Of a stretch of 64,000 nt of DNA, positions 29,692 through 40,751 are shown piece after piece. Position 1 is the stretch's first letter; the number at the start of each line of letters is the position of its first letter. The stretch is from Pseudomonadota bacterium. Its GTDB lineage: Bacteria; Desulfobacterota; Desulfobacteria; Desulfobacterales; RPRI01. The notes below the pieces were generated by a model that was not told where the DNA came from, made no database searches, and saw only the letters and a list, made by a program, of their open reading frames with translations. The DNA is taken from contig JAHITX010000011.1 of NCBI GenBank assembly GCA_018817425.1, forward strand, positions 58,265 to 122,264, given 5' to 3'. The translations under genes and the position numbers were made by a program.

Positions 29692-30858
29692 ATGATGCAA
29701 AGAATAGTGATATGTTGTCTTTTGTTTCTTTCAGTTATTGCCTTATCAGGATGTAAGGAAAAAATTGAACCCGGAACAACTGAAGAAAAAAGTGCTGCAA
29801 TAGTTAAAGCCGCTGTTCTTGAGGCAAAGGTTGTAAACCAGCCTCTTTTGTATGAAACCACAGGAACCATTCATGCAAAGACGGAAAGTATTTTATCAAG
29901 CAAACTTTTAGCTGAAATAAAAAAAATAAACGTAAAAGAAGGCGATACAATTAAAAAAGGTGATGTGCTTGTCCTTCTTGATAACAGCCAGGTAAAAGCT
30001 CAGCTCCAGCAGGCCCGGCAGGCAAAAAAAGAAGCGCTGAATGCATATGATGCAGCAGCATCCGGCGTGGATTCGGCAAGAGCTGCGGCAAAACTTGCCA
30101 GTGACACATACAAACGTTTTTTAAATTTGTATAATGATAATGCAATAAGCAAGCAGAATTTTGAAGACATTGAAACCAAAAACATTCAGGCAAAAGCGGC
30201 TTTACTTCAGTCAGAGGCGATGGTGCAGGCCGCAGGTAACCGTATCAAACAGGCTGAAGCAGCACTTTTATCTGCAAAATCATATGACAAAGATTCTGTA
30301 ATTTATGCTCCGTATGACGGGCTTGTAACAGCTAAAATGGTGGAACCCGGAGATCTTGCGTCACCAGGCGCACCTATCATTGGTGTTGAGGAGACTAAGG
30401 GTTATTATGCGGAATTTGTTGTTCCTGAAGCCCAGGTAAAAACCGTAGGTATGGGCACAAAGGTAAGTATAGTAATCCCGGCATTAAACGATCTTTTACT
30501 CGAAGGAACAATTTATACCGTATCTCAGGCAGCAGATTCCAACACACGTTCTTTCATGTTTAAAGCCTCTTTCACTTCAGACCAATCGGTTCGCTCAGGA
30601 CTGTATGTAAAAGTTTTAATTCCCATAGGCAAAAAAGATATACTTTCCGTCCCGTCTTCGTCATTAATCTATCAGGGCCAGTTAACAGGAATATATATTC
30701 TTGATGATCAAAACATAGCCCGTTTCAGAGTAATTCGCACAGGTAGAACTTTTGACAAATCCATAGAAGTTCTTTCGGGATTAAATCCCAAAGACCGCTA
30801 TATATCAAATCCTGACGTAAACATAAAAGATGGTGTCAAGGTGGAGGCATCCACATGA
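29692..30858 (+). CDS. RND efflux periplasmic adaptor, lipoprotein
   Basis: 388 residues. A lipoprotein signal peptide ends ALSGC (Cys about residue 22). A biotinyl-lipoyl-like half ([20 protein letters not shown]), a long alpha-hairpin (about 100-200), the second lipoyl half ([17 protein letters not shown]) and a beta-barrel domain follow in the normal order. It links the inner-membrane RND pump to an outer-membrane channel. Its stop overlaps the pump start by 4 bp. No TolC-type gene is adjacent. Confidence 0.92.
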   Translation: MMQRIVICCLLFLSVIALSGCKEKIEPGTTEEKSAAIVKAAVLEAKVVNQPLLYETTGTIHAKTESILSSKLLAEIKKINVKEGDTIKKGDVLVLLDNSQVKAQLQQARQAKKEALNAYDAAASGVDSARAAAKLASDTYKRFLNLYNDNAISKQNFEDIETKNIQAKAALLQSEAMVQAAGNRIKQAEAALLSAKSYDKDSVIYAPYDGLVTAKMVEPGDLASPGAPIIGVEETKGYYAEFVVPEAQVKTVGMGTKVSIVIPALNDLLLEGTIYTVSQAADSNTRSFMFKASFTSDQSVRSGLYVKVLIPIGKKDILSVPSSSLIYQGQLTGIYILDDQNIARFRVIRTGRTFDKSIEVLSGLNPKDRYISNPDVNIKDGVKVEAST

Positions 30859-33800
30859 GCAATAAGCTTGGTGTGGCGGGGAAAATAGCAAATTATTTTA
30901 TCGAATCCAAACTTACGCCTCTTATAATCATAGCTTCCATACTTTTGGGCATTGCTTCGGTTATTGCCCTGCCAAGAGAGGAAGAACCCCAAATCATAGT
31001 TCCCATGATAGATATTTTTGTAAGTATGCCTGGGGCAAGCTCAAAAGAAGTTGAAGAGCGCGTTACATCGCCTATGGAAAAGCTTTTATGGGAAATACCC
31101 GGAGTCGAATACATTTATTCCACCTCAAGCCCCGGCATGTCAATGGCGATAGTGCGCTTTCTGGTGGGGCAGAATGAAGAACAAGCTATTGTCAGGCTTC
31201 AATCCAAACTTATGGCAAACATGGACAGGATTCCGCATTCCGTATCGCAGCCTTTGATAAAACCGCGTTATATAGATGATGTGCCCATTCTTGCATTAAC
31301 CTTTTGGGGAAAAGATGCTGATCATTACTTATTAAGGCGCGTAGCTGCCGAAGTCGAAAACATCGCAAAGATGGAAGAAAATACTTCTATCACTACAATT
31401 ATAGGTGGAGAAAAGAGACAGGTTGAGGTAAATATAGATCCGGTTAAGCTTTCTGCTTTCGGCATTGATCCGGAACGTGTTTTTTCTATGTTATCTACCG
31501 CAAACCAGAGTTCGGATTCAGGATCTTTTCCATCGCTTTCAGGCCAGACCATAGTGCATACCGGAGGATTTATAAATAATGTCGAAGATGTTAATAAAGT
31601 CGTTATTTCCGTTTATGATGGCAAGCCGGTTTATCTGGAAGATGTAGCAACAATTTCAGACGGCCCCGGTGAACCCGACCAGTATGTCTTTTTCGGAGCA
31701 GGCCCTGCTGCAAAAGAAAAAAATATTTCAAAAGATTCTTTGCCTAAAGATGCATGCCCGGCAGTTACTCTTACAATAGCCAAAAGAAAGGGCACAAACG
31801 CAATTGATGTTGCAAATAAAATACTTGCAAGAATCAAAGACGCAAAGGGTACTATCATCCCGGACAATATAAACATGACCATAACAAGGCACTATGGCGA
31901 AACTGCAAAAGAAAAGTCGGATGAACTGCTTTTGCATATGATGATAGCCATTGTGTCGGTATCAATTCTTATCTGGTTTACATTGGGTCATCGCGAATCA
32001 GGTATAGTCGCTCTTGCAATACCTGTTACGCTTGCCTTAACTCTTTCTGTATTTTATTTATACGGTTACACATTAAACAGAATTACGCTTTTTGCTCTTA
32101 TTTTTTCTATAGGAATTCTTGTTGATGATGCAATCGTTATTGTTGAAAATATAGTGAGACATTTCAGGTTACCTGAAAATGCAAATCGCCCTAAAATCCT
32201 TATTACTATCGAAGCAGTTGATGAAGTCGGAAATCCGACCATACTTGCAACCATGACAGTTATCGCCGCCATTTTGCCTATGGCTTTTGTCGGCGGTCTT
32301 ATGGGTCCTTATATGCGACCGATTCCTGTAGGTGCTTCGGCAGCAATGGTCTTTTCGCTTATAGTAGCTTTTATAGTCACACCATGGGCTTCCATGAAGC
32401 TTATAAGCCACAAGGAAAATGAAACGGCAAAACATGAGAAAGAAGGATGGAGCACACTGTTTTACCGTAAGGTTATGACTCCGCTTATTGAAATACCTTT
32501 CTGGCGTTATACGTTTCTTTTGTTGGTGGTAGGTCTTCTTTTAATCTCCTGTGCTCTTGTTGCGATTAAGAAAGTCCATGTCAAGATGCTTCCTTTCGAT
32601 AATAAAAGTGAGTTTCAGGTCATAATTGATATGCCGGAAAATTCCACCCTGGAAAATACACTTTCGGCAGCTCTTGAAATGGGTGATTATATAAAAACCG
32701 TAAATGAGGTTGTTGACTATGAAATCTATGCAGGCACTGCGGCGCCTTTCAATTTTAACGGGCTTGTACGCCATTATTTCATGCGTAAAGGAAATAATGT
32801 TGCTGACATTCAGGTTAATCTCGTCTCAAAAGGGCAAAGAAAAGACCAGTGTCATGAGATAGCAAAACGCGTAAGGCCTGCATTGCAAATAATTGCCCAA
32901 AAGTATAATGCCAGAATTAAAGTTGCGGAAGTGCCGCCCGGTCCTCCTGTGTTATCTACACTTGTTGCTGAAATATACGGCCCTGATTACAACCGGCAGC
33001 GGCTTATCGCTAAACAAGTTATGAAAATATTTGAGCAAACATCAGGGGTTGTTGATGTTGACTGGTACATGGAAGATGATCAGCCAAGGGTTAGTATTGA
33101 AATTGACAGGCAAAAAGCAGCACTTCACGGTATCAGTGCGGCACAGATAGCACAAACCCTTGATCTGGCCCTTTCAGGAAGACAGGCAGGCCTTCTTCAC
33201 CAGCCGAAAGAAAAGGAAGATATTCCCATTATGCTGAAGCTTCCTCTTTCGAAAAGGGCCGGAATCGAACGATTGGAATCCATAAAAATATCTCAACCGG
33301 ACGGAAAGCTTATATCGCTGTCCAGCCTTGTTAAAATATCCGATACAAAAAACGATAAAAGCATATATCATAAAAATCTTATGCCTGTGGTTTATATAAC
33401 AGGTGATGTAGCAGGTGAGAAAGAAAGCCCTGTTTATGCCATACTGGAGATGAAAAAAGCTATTGATGCCATATCTCTTCCGGAAGGATATAAAATTGTT
33501 CAGCATACCGCAGCGCTACCGGAATCGGATCGCCGGTTTTCCATGAAATGGGATGGCGAATGGCATATCACTTATGAGGTTTTCCGTGATCTGGGAATAG
33601 CTTTTGCCGTTGTGCTTATTTTAATATTTGTTCTTGTAGTCGGATGGTTTCAATCCTTTTCAACCCCTCTTGTAATTATGGCAGCTATTCCGTTTTCCTT
33701 AATCGGTATATTGCCCGGACACTGGATAATGGGCGCTTTCTTTTCGGCAACATCTATGATAGGCTTTATTGCAGGTGCAGGTATTGTTGTACGAAATTCC

Positions 33801-34103
33801 ATAATCCTTGTTGATTTCATCGAGCTTCGTGTCTCTCAGGGCATGCCCCTTGATCTTGCCGTAATTGATGCAGGCGCTGTTAGATTCAGGCCGATGATGC
33901 TAACTGCGGCTGCTGTTGTGGTAGGAGCTTCGGTAATATTGTTTGATCCTATATTCCAAGGGCTTGCCATATCTCTTATGGCCGGCGAAGTCGCTTCTCT
34001 TCTTTTCTCACGCATGACTGTTCCTATTTTGTATTATCTTGATAAACGCTGGGAATCACAACATGTACATAAAAAAAAACCGGCTGTCAGTAGCTCAAGT
34101 TAA
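30855..34103 (+). CDS. RND efflux pump inner-membrane permease
   Basis: 1082-residue proton-driven RND transporter. About 12 membrane helices in the 1+5, 1+5 arrangement with two large periplasmic loops. Helix 4 carries the proton-relay pair in [22 protein letters not shown] at about residue 36 and the [19 protein letters not shown] porter segment are typical of the AcrB/Mex-like hydrophobe group. Substrate cannot be predicted. Confidence 0.93.
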   Translation: MSNKLGVAGKIANYFIESKLTPLIIIASILLGIASVIALPREEEPQIIVPMIDIFVSMPGASSKEVEERVTSPMEKLLWEIPGVEYIYSTSSPGMSMAIVRFLVGQNEEQAIVRLQSKLMANMDRIPHSVSQPLIKPRYIDDVPILALTFWGKDADHYLLRRVAAEVENIAKMEENTSITTIIGGEKRQVEVNIDPVKLSAFGIDPERVFSMLSTANQSSDSGSFPSLSGQTIVHTGGFINNVEDVNKVVISVYDGKPVYLEDVATISDGPGEPDQYVFFGAGPAAKEKNISKDSLPKDACPAVTLTIAKRKGTNAIDVANKILARIKDAKGTIIPDNINMTITRHYGETAKEKSDELLLHMMIAIVSVSILIWFTLGHRESGIVALAIPVTLALTLSVFYLYGYTLNRITLFALIFSIGILVDDAIVIVENIVRHFRLPENANRPKILITIEAVDEVGNPTILATMTVIAAILPMAFVGGLMGPYMRPIPVGASAAMVFSLIVAFIVTPWASMKLISHKENETAKHEKEGWSTLFYRKVMTPLIEIPFWRYTFLLLVVGLLLISCALVAIKKVHVKMLPFDNKSEFQVIIDMPENSTLENTLSAALEMGDYIKTVNEVVDYEIYAGTAAPFNFNGLVRHYFMRKGNNVADIQVNLVSKGQRKDQCHEIAKRVRPALQIIAQKYNARIKVAEVPPGPPVLSTLVAEIYGPDYNRQRLIAKQVMKIFEQTSGVVDVDWYMEDDQPRVSIEIDRQKAALHGISAAQIAQTLDLALSGRQAGLLHQPKEKEDIPIMLKLPLSKRAGIERLESIKISQPDGKLISLSSLVKISDTKNDKSIYHKNLMPVVYITGDVAGEKESPVYAILEMKKAIDAISLPEGYKIVQHTAALPESDRRFSMKWDGEWHITYEVFRDLGIAFAVVLILIFVLVVGWFQSFSTPLVIMAAIPFSLIGILPGHWIMGAFFSATSMIGFIAGAGIVVRNSIILVDFIELRVSQGMPLDLAVIDAGAVRFRPMMLTAAAVVVGASVILFDPIFQGLAISLMAGEVASLLFSRMTVPILYYLDKRWESQHVHKKKPAVSSSS

Positions 34104-34365
34104 TATCTATAGAGGACATTTCATGTACTTTACCGATAACGTTTTCCAATGTGATTTTCTCTATCATTTTAAGAACTCCTTTGGTGGTGAGATTGTTAAA
34201 AAATTCTTCCGCTTTTATCTTTAGTTATGAAAAGGTTCGACCATTATTAACAGTATAAGGTTCTATTGTGTTCTATTAATAGGAAATCTGAAATTCTGAA
34301 ATAAAGATGATCGTGTCCGTTTTGAGTCATGGTTTAGAGTTAAAAACTTTCAACAGGGATAGAGA

Positions 34366-34515
34366 ATGGAACTTGCGTGTATTGGTGAAGATTGGGTAGT
34401 AGTTACATACTATGTTTTATTTGATTTTATTAACTATTCATGTAGATTTGGTTCGGATACTGTTTGGAAATCCAAGCTTCCTTATCCAACAATTATAGGA
34501 TCAGAAACAAAATAA
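34366..34515 (+). CDS. Possible 49-residue hypothetical protein
   Basis: Short open frame starting ATG at 34366 with AGGGA about 7 nt upstream; it encodes MELACIGEDWVVVTYYVL and ends IGSETK. No family resemblance. It sits in the 421-bp gap 34104-34524 between two convergent genes, which otherwise shows nothing clear. May be spurious. Confidence 0.25.
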   Translation: MELACIGEDWVVVTYYVLFDFINYSCRFGSDTVWKSKLPYPTIIGSETK

Positions 34516-34524
34516 AATATGTCA

Positions 34525-36216
34525 TCAATTATTAAAATGAATTTTTTGATCTCTTTTATTTTTTAATAAACCCATCTTTCGAATTTTACTTTTAAGTGTA
34601 TTAGGGTTTATATTAAGAAGTTCAGCTGCCCCTCCAGGCCCGTTTATCTTGCCTCCTGTTATTTTTATTGCTTTCTGAATGTGTAACGATATGATTTCTT
34701 CTAATTCCATAGGTTCTGTTTTGTTTAACGACGATGTAAGCTTTTCTAAGTCAAATTGTGGAAAAATGGTTTTAGCTATTTCTTTTAAGTGCATAATAGT
34801 TTTGCCTTCCGCATCATTTATTTTACTATAAATCGGAATCGGCTGACGAAACGCTCCTGATTCTGATTTTTGGAAAATAGTATCTTCAAACATAAGTGGA
34901 CCTGAAATATTTTGTCCCTGGGATTGAATTAAGATCCGTTCAACAATGTTTTCCAGTTCGCGCACATTGCCGGGCCAGTTATAAGTTTTTAGCTGATCAA
35001 TAACTTCCTTGTCAATGTTCGGTGGAGAGGTTATGTTTTTTTCAATAGATTTTCGATTTATAAAGTAGTAAACAAGTTCCGGAATATCTCCTTGTCTTTC
35101 TCGTAAGGGTGGAATTTTGATGGGATACACATTCAGCCTGAACCAAAGGTCTTCTCTGAACTGTTTAGAAATTACCATATTCTTTAAATCCCTGTTTGTA
35201 GAAGCAATAACTCTTACATCTATTGGTACCGGCATTGTGCCGCCGACACGTTCTATCTGCTTATCCTGTAGTACCCGCAGAAGTCTTACCTGCGCTTCTT
35301 GCGGAAGCTCTCCGATTTCATCCAGCAGTATGGTTCCTTTATCAGCCCGCTCAAATCTGCCACGCTTTTGAAATAATGCCCCTGTAAAAGCACCTTTTTC
35401 ATGTCCGAAAAGCTCGCTGTCAATAAGAGTTCCAGGTATTGCGCCACAATTGACCTTGATAAACGGCTGATTCTTCCGGGGCGAAGAATAATGAATAGCA
35501 TTGGCAATTACTTCCTTGCCGACTCCGGTTTCACCAAGCAAAAGCACTGGAATATTCACAGAAGCTACCTGATTGACCATATCAAAAACCTGCTTCAGCC
35601 CTGTATTCTTTCCTATAATTTCGTCACCTGAAATACGAAGCATTTCCTGATAAAGAAACCTGTTGTCATCAGCAAGTATTTCTTTTAGTTTTAAGACCTC
35701 TTCATGCCTAAGAGCATTTGACATGGCGATTGCAAAGGGGTCGTGCAGCATAGACAAAAGTCTGGCGTGTTCACTTTCGTATTGATCCGGTCCAATTAAA
35801 TATGTCACAAGTGCAAAATACCTATTATCTTTTAATTTCAATCTCATGGTCATGATTGACATGTCGGGTCTATCGAGCAAACTAATTACTTTCAGGGTAG
35901 GTGGAAACATCTCAGGCTTGTTGATTATTGAAACACCATCAAGATTTGCCCATTGGTTTTCAACCTCGGATCGAACTTCGGAAGGCAAAGAAAGAATCCG
36001 ATCCATCTTTTCTATCTTATAGCGGCTTACCTGGGCAAGTGTTTCTATGGCAGGCATGCCAGGCTCACCCAGCACAAGATTCATTCCGGTTAATGGTATA
36101 AATTGTTCCAAATATTCCAGCGCTTTCCACATAGCGGTTTCTATATCCAGGCTTCCGCATATTCTCATTGTTGCCTGACGGAAAAATTCGTTTGCATCTA
36201 TATCCATAAAATTCAC
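34525..36216 (-). CDS. Sigma-54-dependent transcriptional activator (GAF-like, AAA+, Fis HTH)
   Basis: 563 residues. Residues 1-190 form a GAF-like sensory region; the AAA+ domain has Walker A GETGVGKE at about 229, the sigma-54-contacting ESELF/GAFTGA region ([17 protein letters not shown]) at about 270, and Walker [11 protein letters not shown]; the C-terminus is a Fis-type HTH ([26 protein letters not shown]). No receiver domain, so it probably senses a ligand or partner directly. Divergent from the sigma-54 promoter at 36348, it is the obvious activator of the 36-62 kb cluster (inference). Confidence 0.93.
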   Translation of the reverse strand: MNFMDIDANEFFRQATMRICGSLDIETAMWKALEYLEQFIPLTGMNLVLGEPGMPAIETLAQVSRYKIEKMDRILSLPSEVRSEVENQWANLDGVSIINKPEMFPPTLKVISLLDRPDMSIMTMRLKLKDNRYFALVTYLIGPDQYESEHARLLSMLHDPFAIAMSNALRHEEVLKLKEILADDNRFLYQEMLRISGDEIIGKNTGLKQVFDMVNQVASVNIPVLLLGETGVGKEVIANAIHYSSPRKNQPFIKVNCGAIPGTLIDSELFGHEKGAFTGALFQKRGRFERADKGTILLDEIGELPQEAQVRLLRVLQDKQIERVGGTMPVPIDVRVIASTNRDLKNMVISKQFREDLWFRLNVYPIKIPPLRERQGDIPELVYYFINRKSIEKNITSPPNIDKEVIDQLKTYNWPGNVRELENIVERILIQSQGQNISGPLMFEDTIFQKSESGAFRQPIPIYSKINDAEGKTIMHLKEIAKTIFPQFDLEKLTSSLNKTEPMELEEIISLHIQKAIKITGGKINGPGGAAELLNINPNTLKSKIRKMGLLKNKRDQKIHFNN

Positions 36217-36347
36217 CCCTATTGTTGGCTAAATAAGAATTTAAATAACACCCTATGCGTTCATATGTAAACATGTTTGTTTATATTTAACCACATGAAA
36301 TATTGATTATAGCTATAAACATCTGATTATATGTTATATTATATTAT

Positions 36348-36363
36348 TGGCATGATTTAAGCA
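36348..36363 (+). promoter_or_regulatory. Sigma-54 promoter P1 of the flavoenzyme cluster
   Basis: TGGCATGATTTAAGCA (36348/9 onward): GG and GC are exactly 10 nt apart, one base off the TGGCAC box. It lies 61 bp before the FAD reductase start. An A/T-rich palindrome AAACATGTTT at 36269-36278, about 70 bp upstream, is a candidate activator site. Confidence 0.75.
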
Positions 36364-36423
36364 TATATATTTAGATTCAAAATGAGTATTTGATACAAAT
36401 AAATAAAAACGATGGAGGCAAAA

Positions 36424-38034
36424 ATGAACAAAGATTATGATTGGAGAGTAGGAAAAAAGCCACTCGATAAACCTGAAGATGCTGAACCGATCCAGCCGGT
36501 AGACCCACCGGCAAAATGGGATCAGGAAGCCGATATAGTAGTAGTCGGATCTGGAGGAGGAGGCCTTGCAGGCTCTCTAAAAGCCAACTCGGAGGGATAC
36601 TCCGTGATTCTTTTGGAGAAATTGAAATTTACCGGCGGGACATCCCAATACGCCGGCGCCTTTTACGCTTACAACAGCAGAATACAGAAAAAAGAAGGGA
36701 TAGAATGGGATGTAAATGAAGTTGCCATGGGAAGCCTTTTTGAGACGGGTTACACAGGCAACATCCATTTGTTTCGTAACATGATACAAAAGAGTGGTGA
36801 AGTCGTAGATTGGATAGAAGATCAGGGTTTTAAATGGGAGAACGAGAGAGCAGGATATCCCGCAGTCACCTCCAAAGGCGGCCACGAGAGATTATGTTAT
36901 ATTCCGATGACAGACCTTATGAACTTTCTGACCGAAAAGTGCAAGGAAAAGGGCGTGAAATTTCACACCAACACTCAGGTAGCCGCATTGGTGAGAGATA
37001 ATGGCAGAATTGTGGGGGTGAAAGCTACCAATCCGGAGGGAACCACCATCTTCATAAAAGCAAAAAAAGCCGTACTTATGTCGGCCGGCGGTATGCAGCA
37101 CAATCGAAGTTTGCTTAAGCAATATGCACCCTCAGTCTATAAAGGTGTCGGCAGTGTATCGATGTCTCTGCCGTCAAATACCGGAGAATGTTTCAGGATG
37201 GGGCTTGGAGCAGGAGCTGATGTGGCGGGATTTGACTCATGTACCTGCTTTGAGGGGGGGATAGACCTCATGGAAAAAGGCGGCCCGTGGTTTAGATATT
37301 TATACTCCGGAGATGTTCAGTTATCGAGGGCCCCGTGGCTGCACCTAAACAAAGCGTGCGAAAGATTTATGATGATGGACAACAACTTAGGCCAATACAT
37401 GTTAAGGCCGCCCGCCATGGGTGCGCAACCCGGGGGAAGGGCCTATGTGATTTTCGATAACAAGTACGAAGAAAATATTTGGAAGATCCAGGATGATGTC
37501 CCATTGGGGCTGTCATGCAAACGCCCCATCACGTCGGATATCCCTGGCTTGAATACAGTTACCAGAAATAATCTGCTTTGCCCGGATGATTGGCGGGAAG
37601 CTGTGAAAGAATCAATCGATTTGGGAGCAATAAGAGTAGCCGATACATTGGAGGAGTTAGCAGAAAAGTTAGGCCTGGATAAGTTTTTATTTAAAGAAGC
37701 CGTAGACAAATGGAATAAATATTGTGATGCCGGTGAAGATCCGGAATTTGATACACCTCCCCGGTATCTGATACCGATAAAGCACGCTCCCTTCTATGGG
37801 CTTAAAGCAGGCGGCAGTATGGGACCGGTCGGCTGTGGCTTAAGGACTAATCGTCACATGCAAGTATTGGATATGGATTCAAAGCCTATACCCGGGCTAT
37901 ACGCCGGATTTTTCACGGCCGGTGGAAGTATCGGACAGAGTAGAATGCCGATGGGTTTTGGTCTTCTCGGGGGTTGCAGCATGTCGACTACCTCCGGTTA
38001 TACTGCCGTCGAACATGCTGTATCACAAAAGTAA
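36424..38034 (+). CDS. Cytoplasmic FAD-dependent reductase/dehydrogenase (fumarate reductase/KSTD superfamily)
   Basis: 536 residues, FAD_binding_2 family. The dinucleotide motif VVVGSGGGGLAG is at about 39-50. The second FAD segment near the C-terminus is LRTNRHMQVLDMDSKPIPG, then LYAGFFTAGGSIG. The family includes fumarate, urocanate and methacrylate reductases and 3-ketosteroid dehydrogenases. No signal peptide, so it is cytoplasmic. A close paralogue with a Tat signal is coded at 43372. ATG at 36424 has GGAGG 6 nt upstream; the ATG at 36412 would place that site inside the gene. First gene after promoter P1. Confidence 0.88.
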   Translation: MNKDYDWRVGKKPLDKPEDAEPIQPVDPPAKWDQEADIVVVGSGGGGLAGSLKANSEGYSVILLEKLKFTGGTSQYAGAFYAYNSRIQKKEGIEWDVNEVAMGSLFETGYTGNIHLFRNMIQKSGEVVDWIEDQGFKWENERAGYPAVTSKGGHERLCYIPMTDLMNFLTEKCKEKGVKFHTNTQVAALVRDNGRIVGVKATNPEGTTIFIKAKKAVLMSAGGMQHNRSLLKQYAPSVYKGVGSVSMSLPSNTGECFRMGLGAGADVAGFDSCTCFEGGIDLMEKGGPWFRYLYSGDVQLSRAPWLHLNKACERFMMMDNNLGQYMLRPPAMGAQPGGRAYVIFDNKYEENIWKIQDDVPLGLSCKRPITSDIPGLNTVTRNNLLCPDDWREAVKESIDLGAIRVADTLEELAEKLGLDKFLFKEAVDKWNKYCDAGEDPEFDTPPRYLIPIKHAPFYGLKAGGSMGPVGCGLRTNRHMQVLDMDSKPIPGLYAGFFTAGGSIGQSRMPMGFGLLGGCSMSTTSGYTAVEHAVSQK

Positions 38035-38054
38035 TATCGGAAGGAAAAACGATT

Positions 38055-38291
38055 ATGAAGCTTGTAGATGGAAACGGCGGAACAATAATGCAAATAAAAA
38101 CGTTGAAACGTGATGGCGAACGACTCGTCGTCCGGGGCATGGCGATGGGCGGCATGCCCATGACGGCCTTTGTGAGACCCGAGGCGTTGTGGGGCATATT
38201 CGATCTTCTCTCCTGGAATGTTGTCTGGTACATGCCCGTCATCCTTTGGAGAGGGCTGTGGCGGAGTCGAAGTCTTAAAAAAAAGAAATAG
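38055..38291 (+). CDS. Small conserved-looking hypothetical protein
   Basis: 78 residues: a predicted beta-rich start (IMQIKTLKRDGERLVVRG), then GMAMGGMPMTAFVRPEAL, then one hydrophobic Trp-rich helix (LLSWNVVWYMPVILWRGLW) and a basic tail. I do not recognise a named family. It lies 20 bp after the FAD reductase with GGAAGG upstream, so it is probably co-expressed and may anchor or assist the reductases (inference). Confidence 0.6.
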   Translation: MKLVDGNGGTIMQIKTLKRDGERLVVRGMAMGGMPMTAFVRPEALWGIFDLLSWNVVWYMPVILWRGLWRSRSLKKKK

Positions 38292-38474
38292 CCGACGGCA
38301 TGTTCTGCTTTGCCTCGTATTGCATCAGCGCCGTCCCGTTTGCTCGATTGATAAAGGTTTGGCTTTTTTACATGGAAGACTTTGCAAGTGATTATGGAAG
38401 ATCTTTATATCGATTTTAAAAAGGTGATTAAGTAAGAAGAAATAAGATCTTTTATAAAAAGGAACAAGTTTGGG

Positions 38475-40430
38475 ATGGAAGGGCAATTTAACTATTTATT
38501 CACTCCGATAAAAATCGGAAACATGATCGTAAGAAATAGGATATATTTTGGCCCACATGGGAACATGCTGACAACAAACTATATCATAGACGATCGGTAT
38601 GTGGAGTATCATAAGGCAAGAGCCAGAGGCGGCACCGGTTTACAGATTGCTGGAATGATGTCAGTAATGAAAAACAGCAGAGATCTGGCGGGCATTCAGG
38701 AGGTTTATGATGAGAAGGCCGTTCCTATGCTGAGAAAACTCGGTGAGGCTGTACATAGTGAGGGAGGGCGGATGCTTGTGCAATTAGTTCATGCGGGCAG
38801 AGAATCGGATATTGAGCTTAGCCGCCTCCCTACATGGGCTCCCTCCGCAATTCCTTCAACCGTCATGTTTCGTTTTATTCCCAAAGCTATGGAGATTGAA
38901 GATATCAAAGAAACGGTTAAGGCCTTTGCTCGCTCGGCATTGTTTGTCAAAGAAGCCGGTTTAGATGGTGCAGAAATTCATGGGGCCTCCGGTTATTTAC
39001 TGCATGAGTTTATGTCACCGGCAGTAAATCAAAGAACAGACGAATATGGCGGGAGCCTGAAAAATCGTATGCGCTTTCCCCTTGAGGTAATAGACGAGAT
39101 TCGCAAGGCCGTTGGAAATGATTTTGTAGTAGGTTACCGGCTTCCCGGCGATGATTTTCTGCAAGATGGAAATACGATTGATGACTATAAAGAAATAGCA
39201 AAACAACTAGAAGAGACCAGGCAAATTGATTTTATTCATATCGGAGGCCCCTTCTATGAAGGAATTCAAGGTATCGGTTGTGGTATGCAAACGCCTTTGG
39301 GACTCTATGTCCCTTATGCTTTGTCGTTCAAAGAAGCCGTTGATCTTCCTATATTAAATGATTTCAGGATTAATGATCCCGTTCAGGCGGAAAACATTCT
39401 GGCCAATGGTCAGGGTGATATGGTGGGAATGGTTCGAGGCCTTATAGCTGATCCCGAGCTTCCCAATAAAGCCAGAGAGGGAAGATTGGAAGAGATTCGT
39501 TACTGTATTGCCTGCGATCAGGGCTGTCTCGGAAGAGCTTCAAAAGGGAAAGCAATTACCTGTACCCAGAATGCTGTTGTTGGTTTTGAGAAGGAAATAG
39601 GCACATTAGAGCCAGCTAAGTTCAAAAAGAAAGTGGTAGTGGTAGGGGGTGGACCAGCAGGGATGGAGACGGCCAGGGTAGCCAGGATGAGAGGTCATGA
39701 GGTAGTACTTTATGAAAATCATAAGGAGCTGGGTGGACAGGTTAACATTGCTGTCAAAGCACCTGCCAGGAAAGAATTCGGTGGCATAAAAAGGTATCTG
39801 GCCAAGCAGATGGAAATACTTGGGGTAAAGGTTAATTTGGGAATTGAGGCAACGCCGGAGCTTATCGAGAGTGAACAGCCGGATGCGGTGGTGATTGCGA
39901 CCGGTACAGTCCCCTTCCTGCCTCCTATCCCGGGAATTGATCAGAATAATGTGGTTACGGTAGAGGATGTATTGCTGGAAAAAGTAAAAGTTGGGCAGAG
40001 TGTTGTTGTAGTAGACGGCGGAGACGGTCATTGGCAGTGCTGCGCAACGGCAGAATATCTACTTGACCAGAACAAGTATGTGGAAATCATTACACCATTG
40101 CTTTTTGTGGGTATGGAATTGGCCGCGACAAGCGATTTGCTCAGTTTCTATTTCAGGGTACGGCCCAAGGGCTGTATTTTCACTCCCAATACGGAGCTAA
40201 TAGGAATATCGGGAAATACACTGACGGTTCTCGATATTTATTCCAATGCGGTAAGAAAGATTGAGGGAGTGAATACGGTGGTTCTTGCTACAGGAAGCAG
40301 ATCGAATAATCGTCTCTACTATGCCCTGAAAGGTAAGGTAAAGGAGTTGCATGCAGCGGGTGATTGTGTATCACCGCGCTTAGCTCTGGATGCCATCTAT
40401 GACGGCTATAATCTGGGAAGAAAATTATAG
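38475..40430 (+). CDS. Old-Yellow-Enzyme-type NADH:flavin oxidoreductase with Fe-S and FAD domains
   Basis: 651 residues with the layout of 2,4-dienoyl-CoA reductase, 2-enoate reductase and BaiCD: an FMN TIM barrel (about 1-340; AEIHGASGYLLHEFMSPA, NQRTDEYGGSLKNR), cysteines for a [4Fe-4S] cluster (CIACDQGCLGR followed by CTQNA), then FAD- and NAD(P)H-binding domains (VVVVGGGPAGMETARVA). It reduces activated C=C bonds with NAD(P)H. Probably part of the P1 operon. A decayed copy of the same gene lies at 51748-52359. Confidence 0.9.
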   Translation: MEGQFNYLFTPIKIGNMIVRNRIYFGPHGNMLTTNYIIDDRYVEYHKARARGGTGLQIAGMMSVMKNSRDLAGIQEVYDEKAVPMLRKLGEAVHSEGGRMLVQLVHAGRESDIELSRLPTWAPSAIPSTVMFRFIPKAMEIEDIKETVKAFARSALFVKEAGLDGAEIHGASGYLLHEFMSPAVNQRTDEYGGSLKNRMRFPLEVIDEIRKAVGNDFVVGYRLPGDDFLQDGNTIDDYKEIAKQLEETRQIDFIHIGGPFYEGIQGIGCGMQTPLGLYVPYALSFKEAVDLPILNDFRINDPVQAENILANGQGDMVGMVRGLIADPELPNKAREGRLEEIRYCIACDQGCLGRASKGKAITCTQNAVVGFEKEIGTLEPAKFKKKVVVVGGGPAGMETARVARMRGHEVVLYENHKELGGQVNIAVKAPARKEFGGIKRYLAKQMEILGVKVNLGIEATPELIESEQPDAVVIATGTVPFLPPIPGIDQNNVVTVEDVLLEKVKVGQSVVVVDGGDGHWQCCATAEYLLDQNKYVEIITPLLFVGMELAATSDLLSFYFRVRPKGCIFTPNTELIGISGNTLTVLDIYSNAVRKIEGVNTVVLATGSRSNNRLYYALKGKVKELHAAGDCVSPRLALDAIYDGYNLGRKL

Positions 40431-40453
40431 CGATATAAATAAAGAAAACTAAA

Positions 40454-40565
40454 ATGCATAGATTAGATAACAATGTCATTTATTACCGGCGGTGCAGGTG
40501 ACATCGGAACTGCAACATCGCTAAGATTGGAAAGTGAGGGTGCCAAATCGTGCTTGCTTATATAG
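40454..40565 (+). pseudogene. Truncated short-chain dehydrogenase N-terminus with frameshift
   Basis: ATG at 40454 begins MHRLDNNVI, the usual start of an SDR. A one-frame shift then leads into FITGGAGDIGTATSLRLES and GAKSCLL, the NAD(P)-binding TGxxxGIG-type segment (GAGDIG), and a TAG stop at 40563. Only about 35 residues remain of a normal 250. It lies just after the Old-Yellow-Enzyme-type gene. Confidence 0.6.
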
Positions 40566-40751
40566 AGACTGTAAAAGTTATCTAATACCGTTTTTAATGG
40601 AAGGGTTGAGCATCGATTCTGATAATGTACATAATTGTTTTGTTTATTTAAGGATTGAGAACGACTAGTTCGCGGATACCCTGCCCCGCTTTTAGTGGGT
40701 CAGAGTATCTAACATCATAAAATATAAATGCAACCAATGAGGAAATTAGCC

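Noticed and set aside
34087..34167. 26-codon minus-strand frame starting MIEKITLENVIGKV with AAAGGAG upstream
   Set aside because: It has a good ribosome site but overlaps the end of the RND permease and is too short to judge; perhaps the start of a truncated gene.
40590..40620. Possible sigma-54 promoter TGGAAGGGTTGAGCA before the phytoene-desaturase-like gene
   Set aside because: GG and GC are 9, not 10, nt apart and the -24 box is poor; sigma-54 does not tolerate this spacing well.
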